From assembly GCA_002499445.1 (NCBI GenBank), contig DALS01000068.1:1-50687 (forward strand): DNA of 50,687 bases. The letters are read 5' to 3'. This DNA comes from Methanosarcina sp. UBA293. GTDB taxonomy: Archaea; Halobacteriota; Methanosarcinia; Methanosarcinales; Methanosarcinaceae. Under the pieces are notes generated by a model, which made no database searches, was not told the DNA's origin, and saw only the letters and a program-made list of their open reading frames with translations. The translations under genes were made by a program, and so were the position numbers. Numbering within the stretch: the stretch's first letter is position 1; each line of letters opens with the position of its first letter. Shown piece by piece: positions 18,150-27,181 of the stretch.

Positions 18150-18902
18150 AAAATCCCTTCCTTAAAATGTGCCAACTCATATGTTTTAATTATAGCTTCA
18201 AATTGTCTAACAAACAGGTGTCTTAATCCTGCTGCAAGTGTATCTTAGGTTTATTTTTATCTATTGACTGACTTACATACATTCTTTGCACGTCTGCCTA
18301 AACTTTACATAATGTAAAAATGTTTTATTTTGAAGACTGGCATATGAATCAATATTGGATCAAGGGTCTTCCGTAGAAAACGTTCCTGACATCTTTACAA
18401 AAACTTAGTAAATAAACTTTTCGAAAAAAAGCTATAATTGTATATAAGTCCCGATTTAAAAATATAAAAATAATTAATTCATATAAAAATATATTAAAGA
18501 CATCGTTATATATTCACGCATGTATAAATATATATTCATATGTCTAATCATTATCAATTAAAATCTATAATTGTCAAGGTAGAATAATAAAGTTACTTAC
18601 TTTGATAATTTTTTCCAAAATTTTTTAAATTTATATTTTAATGGTTTGAATCCAAAAATTATATTTTTACCTTTCTGGCTGCGAATCCAACAAATGCGCT
18701 GCTAGTATCTATTATATTTAGGCTTTTCATTTTATCCATATCCTGTTCCTCAACCGATAGAGTCACATTTGCTGAAAAAAAGAATTGCTATGATATACTC
18801 TTAAGACATAATTAAAAAGTAATCGTTTTAACACAAAATAAAAGGAAAATAAAATGTTACTAAAAACTAAAGAGAAGTAGTTTTAAGAAAAATTTTAAGA
18901 CT
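18150..18902. other. 753-bp AT-rich spacer
   Basis: No coding sequence or RNA gene is seen. It holds the promoter region of the small membrane protein on the minus strand and short TTTACAT/ATGTAAA-type inverted repeats near 18305. Nothing else is recognisable. Confidence 0.45.
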
Positions 18903-19262
18903 TTAATAACCTAATCTCTCCATTTCCTTAAGCACTACTGCACTGAAATCCGTGAAATACTGGATTCCACCAGTCCAGGCCGCGAGCATCATAGCATCAT
19001 TAATCTCCTTTTTTGTAGCTCCGAATTTATGAAGTCTTTCGAGGATTTTGACCGCACTCTGGATATTGTTATTAGAGCAGGCTATAGCAAAGACAATGAG
19101 ATGCTTCTGTTTTTTAGAAAGCCCGCCTTCTCTATCATCCCACACGGCTTTATAAAAACCTGCAATCCCTTTGGCAAAGTCTTCGTTTATCTGTTCCGCA
19201 TACACAATAGATCTGGGTAAAAACCCTTTTAATTCCCTGATTTCTTTAGCAGCTTTCTCCAT
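18903..19262 (-). CDS. Carboxymuconolactone decarboxylase (CMD/AhpD)-fold protein
   Basis: 119 residues with the all-helical CMD fold: GLSKKQKHLIVFAIACSNNN (about 48-67), then AVKILERLHKFGATKKEINDAMMLAAWTGGIQYFTDFSAVV. In redox-active AhpD relatives the second helix carries CxxC followed by His. Here only the first Cys is present (ACSNNN), so peroxidase-type chemistry is unlikely. It may bind a ligand or be structural. No partner gene is adjacent. Confidence 0.72.
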   Translation of the reverse strand: MEKAAKEIRELKGFLPRSIVYAEQINEDFAKGIAGFYKAVWDDREGGLSKKQKHLIVFAIACSNNNIQSAVKILERLHKFGATKKEINDAMMLAAWTGGIQYFTDFSAVVLKEMERLGY

Positions 19263-19426
19263 AATTACCGTATGTAATAAGTCAAGACCAGATATAATTG
19301 TATCTTATCTGAAAATTTGCATAACTGAATGAAGAAATAAAAAGGTAGATCAAGAAAAATTCCTGAAAAACCCTTGGGAAAGTCTTGAAAACCCTTGAAA
19401 ATTCCTAAAAATCAGTTTCAAAAAGC

Positions 19427-19894
19427 TCAGACTTCAAGCACCTCAACAGCCAGATCGGAATTGATGATGTAATCAAAGTTAATAACCTCATTCCATTTCT
19501 GTTGCATGAATGCGGACTGGAAGCAGACTCCAATAATTCTTCCTTTCTCCGAGCCTTTAAGGATCTTTGTAGCTACTTCTTTTGCTTTTTCAGGACTTAT
19601 TCCTATCTTTGGCATCGAAAGCCCGCCCAGCAGGACAACAACATCAGCGTGTGCATCTGTAAGCTCTCCTAGCTGCATGCCTTCATGATCCATGAAAATA
19701 GATCTAGCTTTTTCAAAATCCTGGCTGGAAACAAAAGCAAGCTCTTGGTCTCGGACTACAAAACCAAGAAGCTCGGCAAAAGGGGTGCAGAATCCTGGGG
19801 TTCCCACAAAGGTAATCTTCTTTGCGCCTTCGACAAGGCTCCTGAAACTATTCAGGATACCACCGACTCCCTGTGAAGTGTTTATTATTGTCAC
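19427..19894 (-). CDS. DUF2124 protein
   Basis: 155 residues matching the methanogen-specific DUF2124 family: KKITFVGTPGFCTPFAELLGF at the N-terminus, a central VVVLLGGLSMPKIG and a conserved RIIGVCFQSAFM near the C-terminus. The alternating hydrophobic strands and glycine turns suggest a Rossmann-like alpha/beta fold. The function is unknown. It lies downstream of mch on the same strand with a 235-bp gap, so it may be separately transcribed. Confidence 0.78.
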   Translation of the reverse strand: MTIINTSQGVGGILNSFRSLVEGAKKITFVGTPGFCTPFAELLGFVVRDQELAFVSSQDFEKARSIFMDHEGMQLGELTDAHADVVVLLGGLSMPKIGISPEKAKEVATKILKGSEKGRIIGVCFQSAFMQQKWNEVINFDYIINSDLAVEVLEV

Positions 19895-20129
19895 TGAATT
19901 TTCTCCTTAAGCTTTCAACAAAATCTAATTTTCTAACTACCTCTTCTCATAGTATTATATTTCTACAGTAGGATTAGAGGCAATCGCTTAAATAAATGAT
20001 GTTAACAGCGGTTTTCAAAAATGAAAAAGAGAATTTAAAAACGAAAAAAATAAAAAAGTTTAGAAGAAAGAATTAAAAATAGTTAAGAAGGAATTAAAAA
20101 GAGCATTTGTCTCTTTAGACCTTGTCTCT

Positions 20130-21095
20130 TTAGACCTGTTTAATCCCGAAGGACTGAAGCAGGATTTCCGGGTAGAGCCCGCCACTGGAAATAGTTTTTG
20201 TGCTGTTGAGGTCGTTTACCGTAAGCCTGGCAGGAGCGAACATGCCTGCGTCAACCTTAAAGAAATCAAAGTCTGCTTCTTTAAAAGTTTGGTAAAAAGG
20301 CTTTCCGAAGTCCCTAGAAGTTGTAGAAGGTACCTTCTTTACAAATTCCTCAAGGTCAGCCAGTTCACCGTCAAAGCAGATTGTATAGTTGGTTTCTCCA
20401 CAATAAATTACACAATCATTGGTTGAGCCCATACACTGTACATCATTTCCGACAACCGGAGCAATTGGAGCAACACCATATCCGCTTTTAATACAGTTAA
20501 TGTCAAAACCAATGGATTCAAACTTGTGAATTCCGGTTTCTACAACGCGAGCTGAAATCTGAACAGAACCAGCAATAGAAGCAGTAGGAGCAACAGCTAT
20601 CATTACGTTTTCAGGATCTACGCTGCAGTGTTTTGCAATGTATTCCACAACTTTTTCATCAGGAAGTTTATCGGACTCCATGACCAGGACTGCAGCTTCA
20701 AAGTCATCCTCATACCCGATTTCCTCATAGAGCTCTTTAGGTTTTAAGCCAAGAGCACGTGCAGGACCTGACCCCATCCCAAAGTACTTACCTACGGAAA
20801 TTCTCCAGCCTGCATACTGGGAAGCCATACAGGCAATTACAGGATTGTCAGTTGCTACCTGGATGGCAGGCCATTTGAGACCATTAAGGTCAAAAGTGGT
20901 ATATTTGAGATCAGCAAGATCGGCCAGGCAAAGCCTTGCAAGATACATTCCGGCTTCATAACCGCCCTCGGCTTTAACTCCACAGTCAATAACCGTAGCT
21001 CCATTTTCAAGCTTGATAACTTCTGTTTTCAGGTCTTCGCTCCAGTCGAGCATCTCTTCGATGACATATGATCCCATTTCGTTGACGCTTATCAA
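20130..21095 (-). CDS. mch: Methenyltetrahydromethanopterin cyclohydrolase
   Basis: 321 residues, the usual length for Mch, which hydrolyses 5,10-methenyl-H4MPT (here tetrahydrosarcinapterin) to the N5-formyl compound and back in the C1 pathway of methanogenesis. Recognisable are the N-terminal ISVNEMG, NPVIACMASQYAGW, GMGSGPARAL, IAVAPTASIAGSVQ, SGYGVAPIAPVVG and the C-terminal PARLTVNDL. It is a soluble cytoplasmic enzyme. The start is TTG at 21093-21095, supported by AAGGTGAT four bases upstream; no ATG fits better. It appears monocistronic, with a TATA box around 21204-21214 on the minus strand and a leader of roughly 85 nt. Confidence 0.95.
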   Translation of the reverse strand: MISVNEMGSYVIEEMLDWSEDLKTEVIKLENGATVIDCGVKAEGGYEAGMYLARLCLADLADLKYTTFDLNGLKWPAIQVATDNPVIACMASQYAGWRISVGKYFGMGSGPARALGLKPKELYEEIGYEDDFEAAVLVMESDKLPDEKVVEYIAKHCSVDPENVMIAVAPTASIAGSVQISARVVETGIHKFESIGFDINCIKSGYGVAPIAPVVGNDVQCMGSTNDCVIYCGETNYTICFDGELADLEEFVKKVPSTTSRDFGKPFYQTFKEADFDFFKVDAGMFAPARLTVNDLNSTKTISSGGLYPEILLQSFGIKQV

Positions 21096-21794
21096 AGTAT
21101 CACCTTTATTACTGGCTCCGAGATAAACAGGAATTTTCCTAAGTTAGGAAGCATCTCTTACTTGTTTTATTATGCAGGAGACCTGTTTATCAGTCAGAGA
21201 GATATAGAGATATATAAACAGCATTTCTTGTAAAGAATGATCTAAATCTAGGATTTTGATCTAAATTTAGGATTTTTATCGATCAAGAACTGTTAATTGA
21301 TCGAGAGCATTTCTTGGATGAGGGTTCAGCCCATCGATCAGATTTAACAGACAAAGTTATTTATCCCATAAAAGGGTATCCAGCCGATTAAGGTATTCTC
21401 GGAGTAGTATAATACATTAATAAAATGATTCATATACCGATCCATACAATGATTCTTTCTTTTAATTTCATCTTTCCTGCAATTTGTTACTGGTATAGGA
21501 AGTATTCGATATATAGATACTGATTTATTATTTTTATAATCTTATTTTGATCACCAAGGTTCTGAAAGTTTAATGTTCTTATTTATCAATGAGAATAGAC
21601 GTAGAATTGTATAATAAGAAGATTAAAAGACCTTAAAAGCATTAAATATATGAAATATTAAAAATTACAGGCACTATAATTTTTTATAATTCGTTAATTA
21701 TATAAAACCACTATTTTTAATATACTTATAATTTTTAATTTAATATAATTTTTCAATTATATTGAAAAATAATGCCAAAAACAATGTTTTGTTT
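21096..21794. other. Spacer upstream of mch with promoter and small repeats
   Basis: It contains the minus-strand TATA-like TTTATATATC (about 21204-21214) for mch. GATCTAAATYTAGGATTTT occurs twice in tandem (about 21239-21277). A stem TCGATCAA/TTGATCGA (21279-21304, 10-base loop) follows. The repeats lie upstream of the promoter, where an activator could bind. No gene is seen. Confidence 0.45.
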
Positions 21795-21940
21795 CGGTTA
21801 TGATATATATAACCGCGTCATTATATATGTCTTGATTAAGAGTAATAGGGTTTCCTCTTAATCTTTTGGTTGGATCGCAGGTAGGATTCGAGAATAGGGA
21901 CTCGAAATTCCTACCATCTACTTCTAAACTGTTTTAAAAA
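21795..21940 (+). ncRNA. Candidate small RNA, copy 1 (twin hairpins with AATAGGG loops)
   Basis: A conserved block with its own promoter-like CGGTTATGATATATATA followed 24 bp later by CATTATATATGTCTT, then two hairpins. Hairpin 1 is GATTAAGAG/CTCTTAATC (21834-21863). Hairpin 2 is GGTAGGATTCGAG/CTCGAAATTCCTACC (21880-21915, two-base bulge). Both loops contain AATAGGG and both stems close with GAG/CTC. The conserved tail CTACTTCTAAACTGTTTTAA follows. A second copy at 25919-26062 keeps the structure through compensatory changes. Transcript start and end (about 21830-21937) are inferred. Confidence 0.6.
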
Positions 21941-21973
21941 CAGAGCTTATTATAATCTTTGTCATATTCGTTA

Positions 21974-24900
21974 TTACTCAGGATGGTTGGCTCTTTCCTT
22001 TATATTGTTAAACCAGATTGTAAATTCTGTTCCTTGATCCCTTCTAAGTTCTATATAGCCATCTATCTGTTCGACAAGAAGACTTACAAGTTGGAGCCCA
22101 AGAGAATCTATGTTTTCGAGATCGGTTTCTTCAGGGATGTCTTTCCCGTTGTCTGCCACTGTAAGCATATAATCGAAGCGACTTTTGTCCATGCAGTTTT
22201 TATTTAGATTAGAGACGTCCTTTCGAGAAGTGGTTTCAGCTCTGTGAAGACTTATCTGAATCTCGCCTCTTCTTCCAGCAGGAAATGCATGTTTAAAAGC
22301 ATTAGAGACCAGCTCATTCACAATCATTCCTAGAGGGATTGCGGTATCCATACCAAGATTAATATGTTCGAGATCCAGCTTGAAATTGATATCCTTATTT
22401 CTAGGATTGTATGAACTGAAAAGTTCTGCAGTTAGTTTCTTAAGGTAAGCTGCAAAGTCAAGATTATTTACTTCATCTCCTTTGTAGAGTTCTTCATGAA
22501 TGAGAGCCATTGAAATTACTCGGGTCTGGCTTTCCTTAAAAGCTTCGACAACGTCGGGAATTTCACAGACCTCAAGGTTAGAGAGAGTTTCTGCCTGAAG
22601 GTCAAGCAGGGACGAGATAACCTGCAGATTATTTTTAATCCTGTGATGAATTTCCTTTATACGAATTTTTTCTAGCTTTACCAGAGCTTCTTCGGTTCGC
22701 TTTCGCTCCGTAATATCCAGAGCAAAAGAAAGCACCTTGCTGTGGCTTTCCGGAAGCATGTTACTGGCAATTAAAGCTGTCACGCGAGAGCCATCTTTCC
22801 TAATATATTCCTTTTCAAAGGGGGTGGAAACGCCGTACTCCTGTAGTTCTGCAATTGCTTTCTCATCTGCGGGAAGCCATTCCGGAGGAGTTATTTCTAA
22901 CCAGCTTAGATTGCCAGCTTCGAATTCTTCTCGACTGTACCCCAGCATGTGCAAATAGTAATCATTGGCTTCCAAAATTTCTCCTTCCATATTTCCAATG
23001 ATTATGCCAATACCGTCGATCTTCAGGTTGAAGAAGGTCCGCAAACGGGAGTAGGCGTGCTGCAGCTTATCCTCCGTTTTTTTGCGCTCAGTGATATCCT
23101 GAACTATCCCTCTAACCTGGAGAGGATAATTTTCCTTATCAAAAATAACTTTGCTTTCTGCATGGACTATGCGTTCCTCTCCGTCAGCAAGGACAATTCT
23201 ATAATCCATTCCCTGAGTCTTCCCGCTTAACCTATTATCAATGCTTAACCCTTTCCTAATATTACTGCCCACATAATCTCGATCCTCGGAATGTATATAA
23301 CTTAAGAGTTCATCCAGAGTTGCGCCCGATTTCTGAGGATTGCGTCCGAAAATTCGATACATTTCCTCGGACCAGTATATTTCACCAGTCTTAAGATCCC
23401 AGCTCCAGTTCCCGATATGAGCCATTCTTTGAGCTTCAGCAAGGCCCTTCTTACTCTCTTCCAGCGATTTATAAGCCTTTTCAAGCTCTGCGGTACGCTC
23501 TTTAACCAGTTTTTCCAGATTATCTAGAGTTTCTTTTAGCCTGGCCTCCGCTTCTTTTCGCCCGGTGATATCTGTGAGCATGCTCATAGAGCCTGTAAAT
23601 TTGCCAGCTTTATCAAATAGGGATTTGGAACTTACAATTGTCCATAGTGGTGAGCCATCTTTATGTACAAACTTAAATTCATAGTTCTCATCGGTGCCCT
23701 GCCGCCTCTTATCGATTTTCATTTTAATTATAGGCTTACCTTCCTCATCTGTAAAGTCCCAAGCATATCTGCCAATCATCTCATCTGGAGTATATCCCAG
23801 CGTCTCAGCCATTCTTTTATTAACATAAATCGTCCTGGCTTCAGGATCACCTATCCATATACCTTCAGTGGCTGTTTCTACAATATTCCGGTATTTTTCC
23901 TCGCTTTCTTGCAGCTTTTTCTCAATCTGTTTACGGTCCGTGACATCACGCGTGTAAGTGAGTAAACCGGTAATCTGCCCCGCTGCATCATAGCGCGGCT
24001 CATAGAAAGCTTCAAAGCACTGCGGTTTACCGTCAATGAACAGCTCCAGGAAAACCTGCTCGTGCTTCCCCTTTTCAAGCACTTGCCGCTTGATTGACTC
24101 AAGTTGTTTTGCCTTGTCTGGCGGCAGTAAGTCATTGTCGGTCTTGCCTACTACATCCGATACAAACAATCCAGGCGAAAGGTTGTATATCCATACATAG
24201 CAGAGATCCCGATCCTGCTCAAGAATGACGTCCGGAGAGTTCACAACTACGATCTGCAACCGTGATTCGCTCTCGCGTAGCGCCTCTTCTATCTGTTTGT
24301 ATTTTGTCGTCTCACGTAATGATAAGACCAGGCCAGTCACTTTTCCTTCGGAATCCTTGACCGGAGCCAAGCTCCAGTCCCAATAGGTGACTCCGCGTTC
24401 GGGCTGATCGGGATAGATAAACGGCTTGTCCTTGTAGAATACCCCTTCGCCAGTATTCCTGACTTTCCTGAAAATTGCCTCGTTTTCCAGATTAGGGTAT
24501 AATGCGAAATGGTTCTTGCCAACCAATTCCTCAGGCTTCACCTTGGATGCTTTAGCATAGGCTGGATTGACCCATAAAAAGTTAAACTGTGGATCGAAAA
24601 AAGCCAGCATAAAGTCTGTGACCTGCATGGCATTTTTCAGCAAGCTTCGCTCATGGTTAAGTGCCTCTTCAGCTTGCTTTCGCTCGGTGATATCGCGGAA
24701 GATGATGACTGTACAGGTTTCTCTATTGTCATCAATGAAGAAGGCAGTCACCTCTCCTGGAAAGGTAGTTCCATCCTTTCGCCTGCAGGTTAGCTCGAAT
24801 CTTGCCGATCTAGAGTACGCAAGGCCGTCTAATAACTTGAAAAGTGCCGGATCTTGAAGGTCAAATATTACACTCTGTTCTTTACCGATTAGTTCTTCTT

Positions 24901-25072
24901 CCGTCCATCCGAGCATCCGGCAAGCGGCTAGATTAGTAGATAAGATTTTTCCGCGATCTTTTGAGTCAGTCAGGATAATGCCATCCATACTATAATGAAA
25001 TAGCATGCGATACAACTTTTCGCTATCCTGCGACTTCTTATTTGCATTATTATTCATACTCTTCTTATACAA
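21974..25072 (-). CDS. Soluble multi-PAS sensor histidine kinase
   Basis: A 1032-residue cytoplasmic kinase with no transmembrane segment. Six PAS/PAC units are visible at about 15-130, 140-260, 265-380, 385-505, 555-665 and 670-795, each closing with an ITERK/VTDRK-type linker, and a coiled coil at about 510-550. HisKA_2 follows with EIHHRIKNN (His near 808), then an HATPase with NELVSNAFKHAF and DNGKDIPEE. The G-box is degenerate compared with DNGRG of the other kinase. It could sense intracellular redox state or ligands; no cofactor residue is evident. No receiver gene is adjacent. The DNA encoding the middle PAS units is noticeably richer in G+C than the kinase core. A small-RNA copy lies on each side. 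Confidence 0.87.
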   Translation of the reverse strand: MYKKSMNNNANKKSQDSEKLYRMLFHYSMDGIILTDSKDRGKILSTNLAACRMLGWTEEELIGKEQSVIFDLQDPALFKLLDGLAYSRSARFELTCRRKDGTTFPGEVTAFFIDDNRETCTVIIFRDITERKQAEEALNHERSLLKNAMQVTDFMLAFFDPQFNFLWVNPAYAKASKVKPEELVGKNHFALYPNLENEAIFRKVRNTGEGVFYKDKPFIYPDQPERGVTYWDWSLAPVKDSEGKVTGLVLSLRETTKYKQIEEALRESESRLQIVVVNSPDVILEQDRDLCYVWIYNLSPGLFVSDVVGKTDNDLLPPDKAKQLESIKRQVLEKGKHEQVFLELFIDGKPQCFEAFYEPRYDAAGQITGLLTYTRDVTDRKQIEKKLQESEEKYRNIVETATEGIWIGDPEARTIYVNKRMAETLGYTPDEMIGRYAWDFTDEEGKPIIKMKIDKRRQGTDENYEFKFVHKDGSPLWTIVSSKSLFDKAGKFTGSMSMLTDITGRKEAEARLKETLDNLEKLVKERTAELEKAYKSLEESKKGLAEAQRMAHIGNWSWDLKTGEIYWSEEMYRIFGRNPQKSGATLDELLSYIHSEDRDYVGSNIRKGLSIDNRLSGKTQGMDYRIVLADGEERIVHAESKVIFDKENYPLQVRGIVQDITERKKTEDKLQHAYSRLRTFFNLKIDGIGIIIGNMEGEILEANDYYLHMLGYSREEFEAGNLSWLEITPPEWLPADEKAIAELQEYGVSTPFEKEYIRKDGSRVTALIASNMLPESHSKVLSFALDITERKRTEEALVKLEKIRIKEIHHRIKNNLQVISSLLDLQAETLSNLEVCEIPDVVEAFKESQTRVISMALIHEELYKGDEVNNLDFAAYLKKLTAELFSSYNPRNKDINFKLDLEHINLGMDTAIPLGMIVNELVSNAFKHAFPAGRRGEIQISLHRAETTSRKDVSNLNKNCMDKSRFDYMLTVADNGKDIPEETDLENIDSLGLQLVSLLVEQIDGYIELRRDQGTEFTIWFNNIKERANHPE

Positions 25073-25918
25073 TTCTTACACACTTTTCTTACATAGTCTT
25101 CTCTGAACGTAGGATGAAAACTCAGGATTTCTGTGTCAATATTTTTTTCTCTGTATAACTTCGGACTTTATTAGTCTAAGAGTTTCGTAAGATACAATTT
25201 CATAATTCGTTATTTATATAGCAGATATATAATAATATAAAATGATAAAATAAGTATTTTATCTATAATGAATTTTGGAATAAGTTCATATTATAGTTCA
25301 TATTATATTCTGTATGTTTAAGAGCCTTTTTTAAAGAAACAGCTGTCAGGGAATTTATTCAACTTAACTATCTGATTATCAATACGAGAATAAATAATCT
25401 TAATTTTATATTTCCTGTAAATACATTAACTTAACAGGATTATTTTTGTGATAGTTTATAAATGATATAATGATTCAGACAAGATTAGAAACTCAGACAA
25501 GATTAGAGACATTAGAAGAAATAATTAACAAAGGATAAAATTGTAGTTTGAGGAGAATCCTGAAGGCACTTTACCAGTTTGCTATATTCCCCAAATCCAG
25601 TCTCTTCGAACCTATGAATCCCAAATATGTTAACTCGAAGAAGATCAGTGACCTCCAAGATTCTCCGTTTGAGAGATGATTTCCCAGTTGTCCCCCAACC
25701 GCGAAGCATAGTAATATTATAACTCATTTTAAATTATTTATATCAAAAATTGCTTTAAAGCGAAAAAGAATCTAGAATAAAGACTTTTAAATTCATCGTA
25801 ATCTTTATGTATATTCGTCTTTTTTATTATATTATTATTTTTTATTTAATTAAAATTTTTGGTATTATATATTATTTTAATCATAGCAAAAACTTAGATC
25901 AGAAAAAATGTTTCTTAT
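25073..25918. other. AT-rich spacer upstream of the multi-PAS kinase
   Basis: Holds the kinase promoter region. A 71-codon minus-strand frame at 25512-25727 has no ribosome site and no recognisable family; it is not called. Nothing else is clear before the second small-RNA copy. Confidence 0.4.
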
Positions 25919-26062
25919 CGGTTATGATATATATATTCATGCCATTATATATGTCTTGATTAAGAGTAATAGGGTTTCCTCTTAATCTTTGGGTTGGATC
26001 ACAGGTAGGGACCTGAGAATAGGGACTCAGACCCTACCATCTACTTCTAAACTGTTTTAAGA
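25919..26062 (+). ncRNA. Candidate small RNA, copy 2 (twin hairpins with AATAGGG loops)
   Basis: This copy aligns without gaps with copy 1 through the promoter-like region and hairpin 1 (GATTAAGAG/CTCTTAATC, unchanged). Hairpin 2 is GGTAGGG...CTGAG / CTCAG...CCCTACC. Relative to copy 1, an A-T pair became G-C and a C-G pair became T-A, so pairing is kept while sequence changes. Loop AATAGGGA and the tail CTACTTCTAAACTGTTTTAA are conserved. It points toward the 3' end of the flavodoxin gene. Confidence 0.6.
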
Positions 26063-26210
26063 AATATTATCTAATTTATATAGTTCTCTTTGTATACCTC
26101 TTGTATACCTCATCTATTTTCATACTTGTCGAGACGCCTGTATATAGGGCTTGAATACGCCTTAAGGTACGGGAACGACAGCAATAGCCAGCTTTCCTAC
26201 TGGGTGTAAA

Positions 26211-26744
26211 TTATTGTGGCAAAGCAGGCTGAAGCTGCGTGGCCAGCTTGCTAGCCCAGGCGCGGATTGCTGTCCAGTTTCGCACATCGCTTGCTGGTAT
26301 TTCATGTAGGGGACTTGCCGGCAGACTGACAATTATTTTGTCAGGGAGATGTAACTTTTTCGGGTCGAACTTACCTCCAAATATTTCAATAGCAATGGGT
26401 GTAAGCCATGGGAATTTTGCAAGTTCTTTATCGAACTGTGCACGTGCTTCCTTCCACTCCTCTTCCCTATTGCTTAATGGGCCTAGCGCGAAAACGGCCA
26501 CTTGCAGCTTCATGAGAACTTCATGGTGCCGCGAAAGAAAACCGCGTGCTTCCTTGTGCCAGTGGAGCATGTAGAGTGGAGCGCCCAGTACGGCCACGGC
26601 GTATTCTTCCAGGGTCCTTACTTCTCGCACAGGCTTAAGGTCTACCACAAGGTCATTTTCGCGCAAAGTAGCCGCTATTTCCTCGGCGACTTCCTGCGCT
26701 GAACCATACTTAGAAGCATAAGCCACAAGGACTTTGGTTTGCAT
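26211..26744 (-). CDS. Flavodoxin-domain protein
   Basis: 177 residues from the preferred ATG (26742-26744), which follows a G-rich ribosome site; an in-frame ATG six codons upstream (26762) lacks one. The N-terminal phosphate-binding loop KVLVAYASKYGSAQEVAEEIA is typical of flavodoxins, and VLGAPLYMLHWHKEARGFL forms the second flavin loop. It resembles the Flavodoxin_5/HemG-like group and probably binds FMN for electron transfer or quinone-like reduction. Its codons are richer in G+C than its neighbours, which suggests acquisition from another genome. It appears monocistronic. Confidence 0.8.
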   Translation of the reverse strand: MQTKVLVAYASKYGSAQEVAEEIAATLRENDLVVDLKPVREVRTLEEYAVAVLGAPLYMLHWHKEARGFLSRHHEVLMKLQVAVFALGPLSNREEEWKEARAQFDKELAKFPWLTPIAIEIFGGKFDPKKLHLPDKIIVSLPASPLHEIPASDVRNWTAIRAWASKLATQLQPALPQ

Positions 26745-26861
26745 CCTGATTGATCCCCCCATTACTTATTATCTTAGCTCCCTATTACTTATTATATTCG
26801 GAAACAGTTCCCTGTCGGTTGTTTCGTGCTAGGGAGCGAAAAGGACAGCGTACTGTTATAC

Positions 26862-26993
26862 TTACAGTGAAACTCCCAGAAAATCTCTGATTTCCTGTAC
26901 TCCCGAAGCGAGACCAGGGACAAAAAGCATGGAATATCTGTTCTTATTTTCTTTAATTCCGTATTTTTGTGCCTTTAATGGCTCATTTTTCAT
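26862..26993 (-). pseudogene. Possible 43-codon relic after the hsd locus
   Basis: A minus-strand frame with ATG at 26991-26993 encodes 43 residues ending RYSMLFVPGLASGVQEIRDFLGVSL. Composition looks coding, but there is no ribosome site and no family is recognised. It may be the remains of a gene that once followed the 51-codon ORF. Confidence 0.25.
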
Positions 26994-27025
26994 CGTTTAA
27001 AATTCCATACTCCCATCGGTCCTCA

Positions 27026-27181
27026 TCAGATTTCATCCAGGCTCACAAACTTCTTTTTCTCTTCAAGTTTTTTGTATTGGCGCTCCATGAATGCCTCATA
27101 ATCAACTTCATCCATCAGGCGCTTGAGAATTTCATTGCTGAAAGGCTCATAGAGTTTTACGCTTTTTCCTTGAGCAGCCAT
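27026..27181 (-). CDS. 51-residue protein overlapping the end of hsdM
   Basis: Starts with ATG at 27179-27181, overlapping the last 25 bases of hsdM in another frame, which favours translational coupling. The sequence (KLYEPFSNEILKRLMDEVDYEAFMERQYKKLEEKKKFVSLDEI) is charged and helical. Its LEEKKKFVSLDEI end resembles C-termini of small antitoxin-like proteins. This is only a resemblance; no toxin gene follows. It is too short for ordinary gene finders but is more credible than chance, given its position and composition. Confidence 0.5.
   Translation of the reverse strand: MAAQGKSVKLYEPFSNEILKRLMDEVDYEAFMERQYKKLEEKKKFVSLDEI

Noticed and set aside
25512..25727. 71-codon minus-strand frame with a GTTGKSS-like loop
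   Set aside because: No ribosome site and no further nucleotide-binding motifs. The P-loop resemblance is too short to support a gene.
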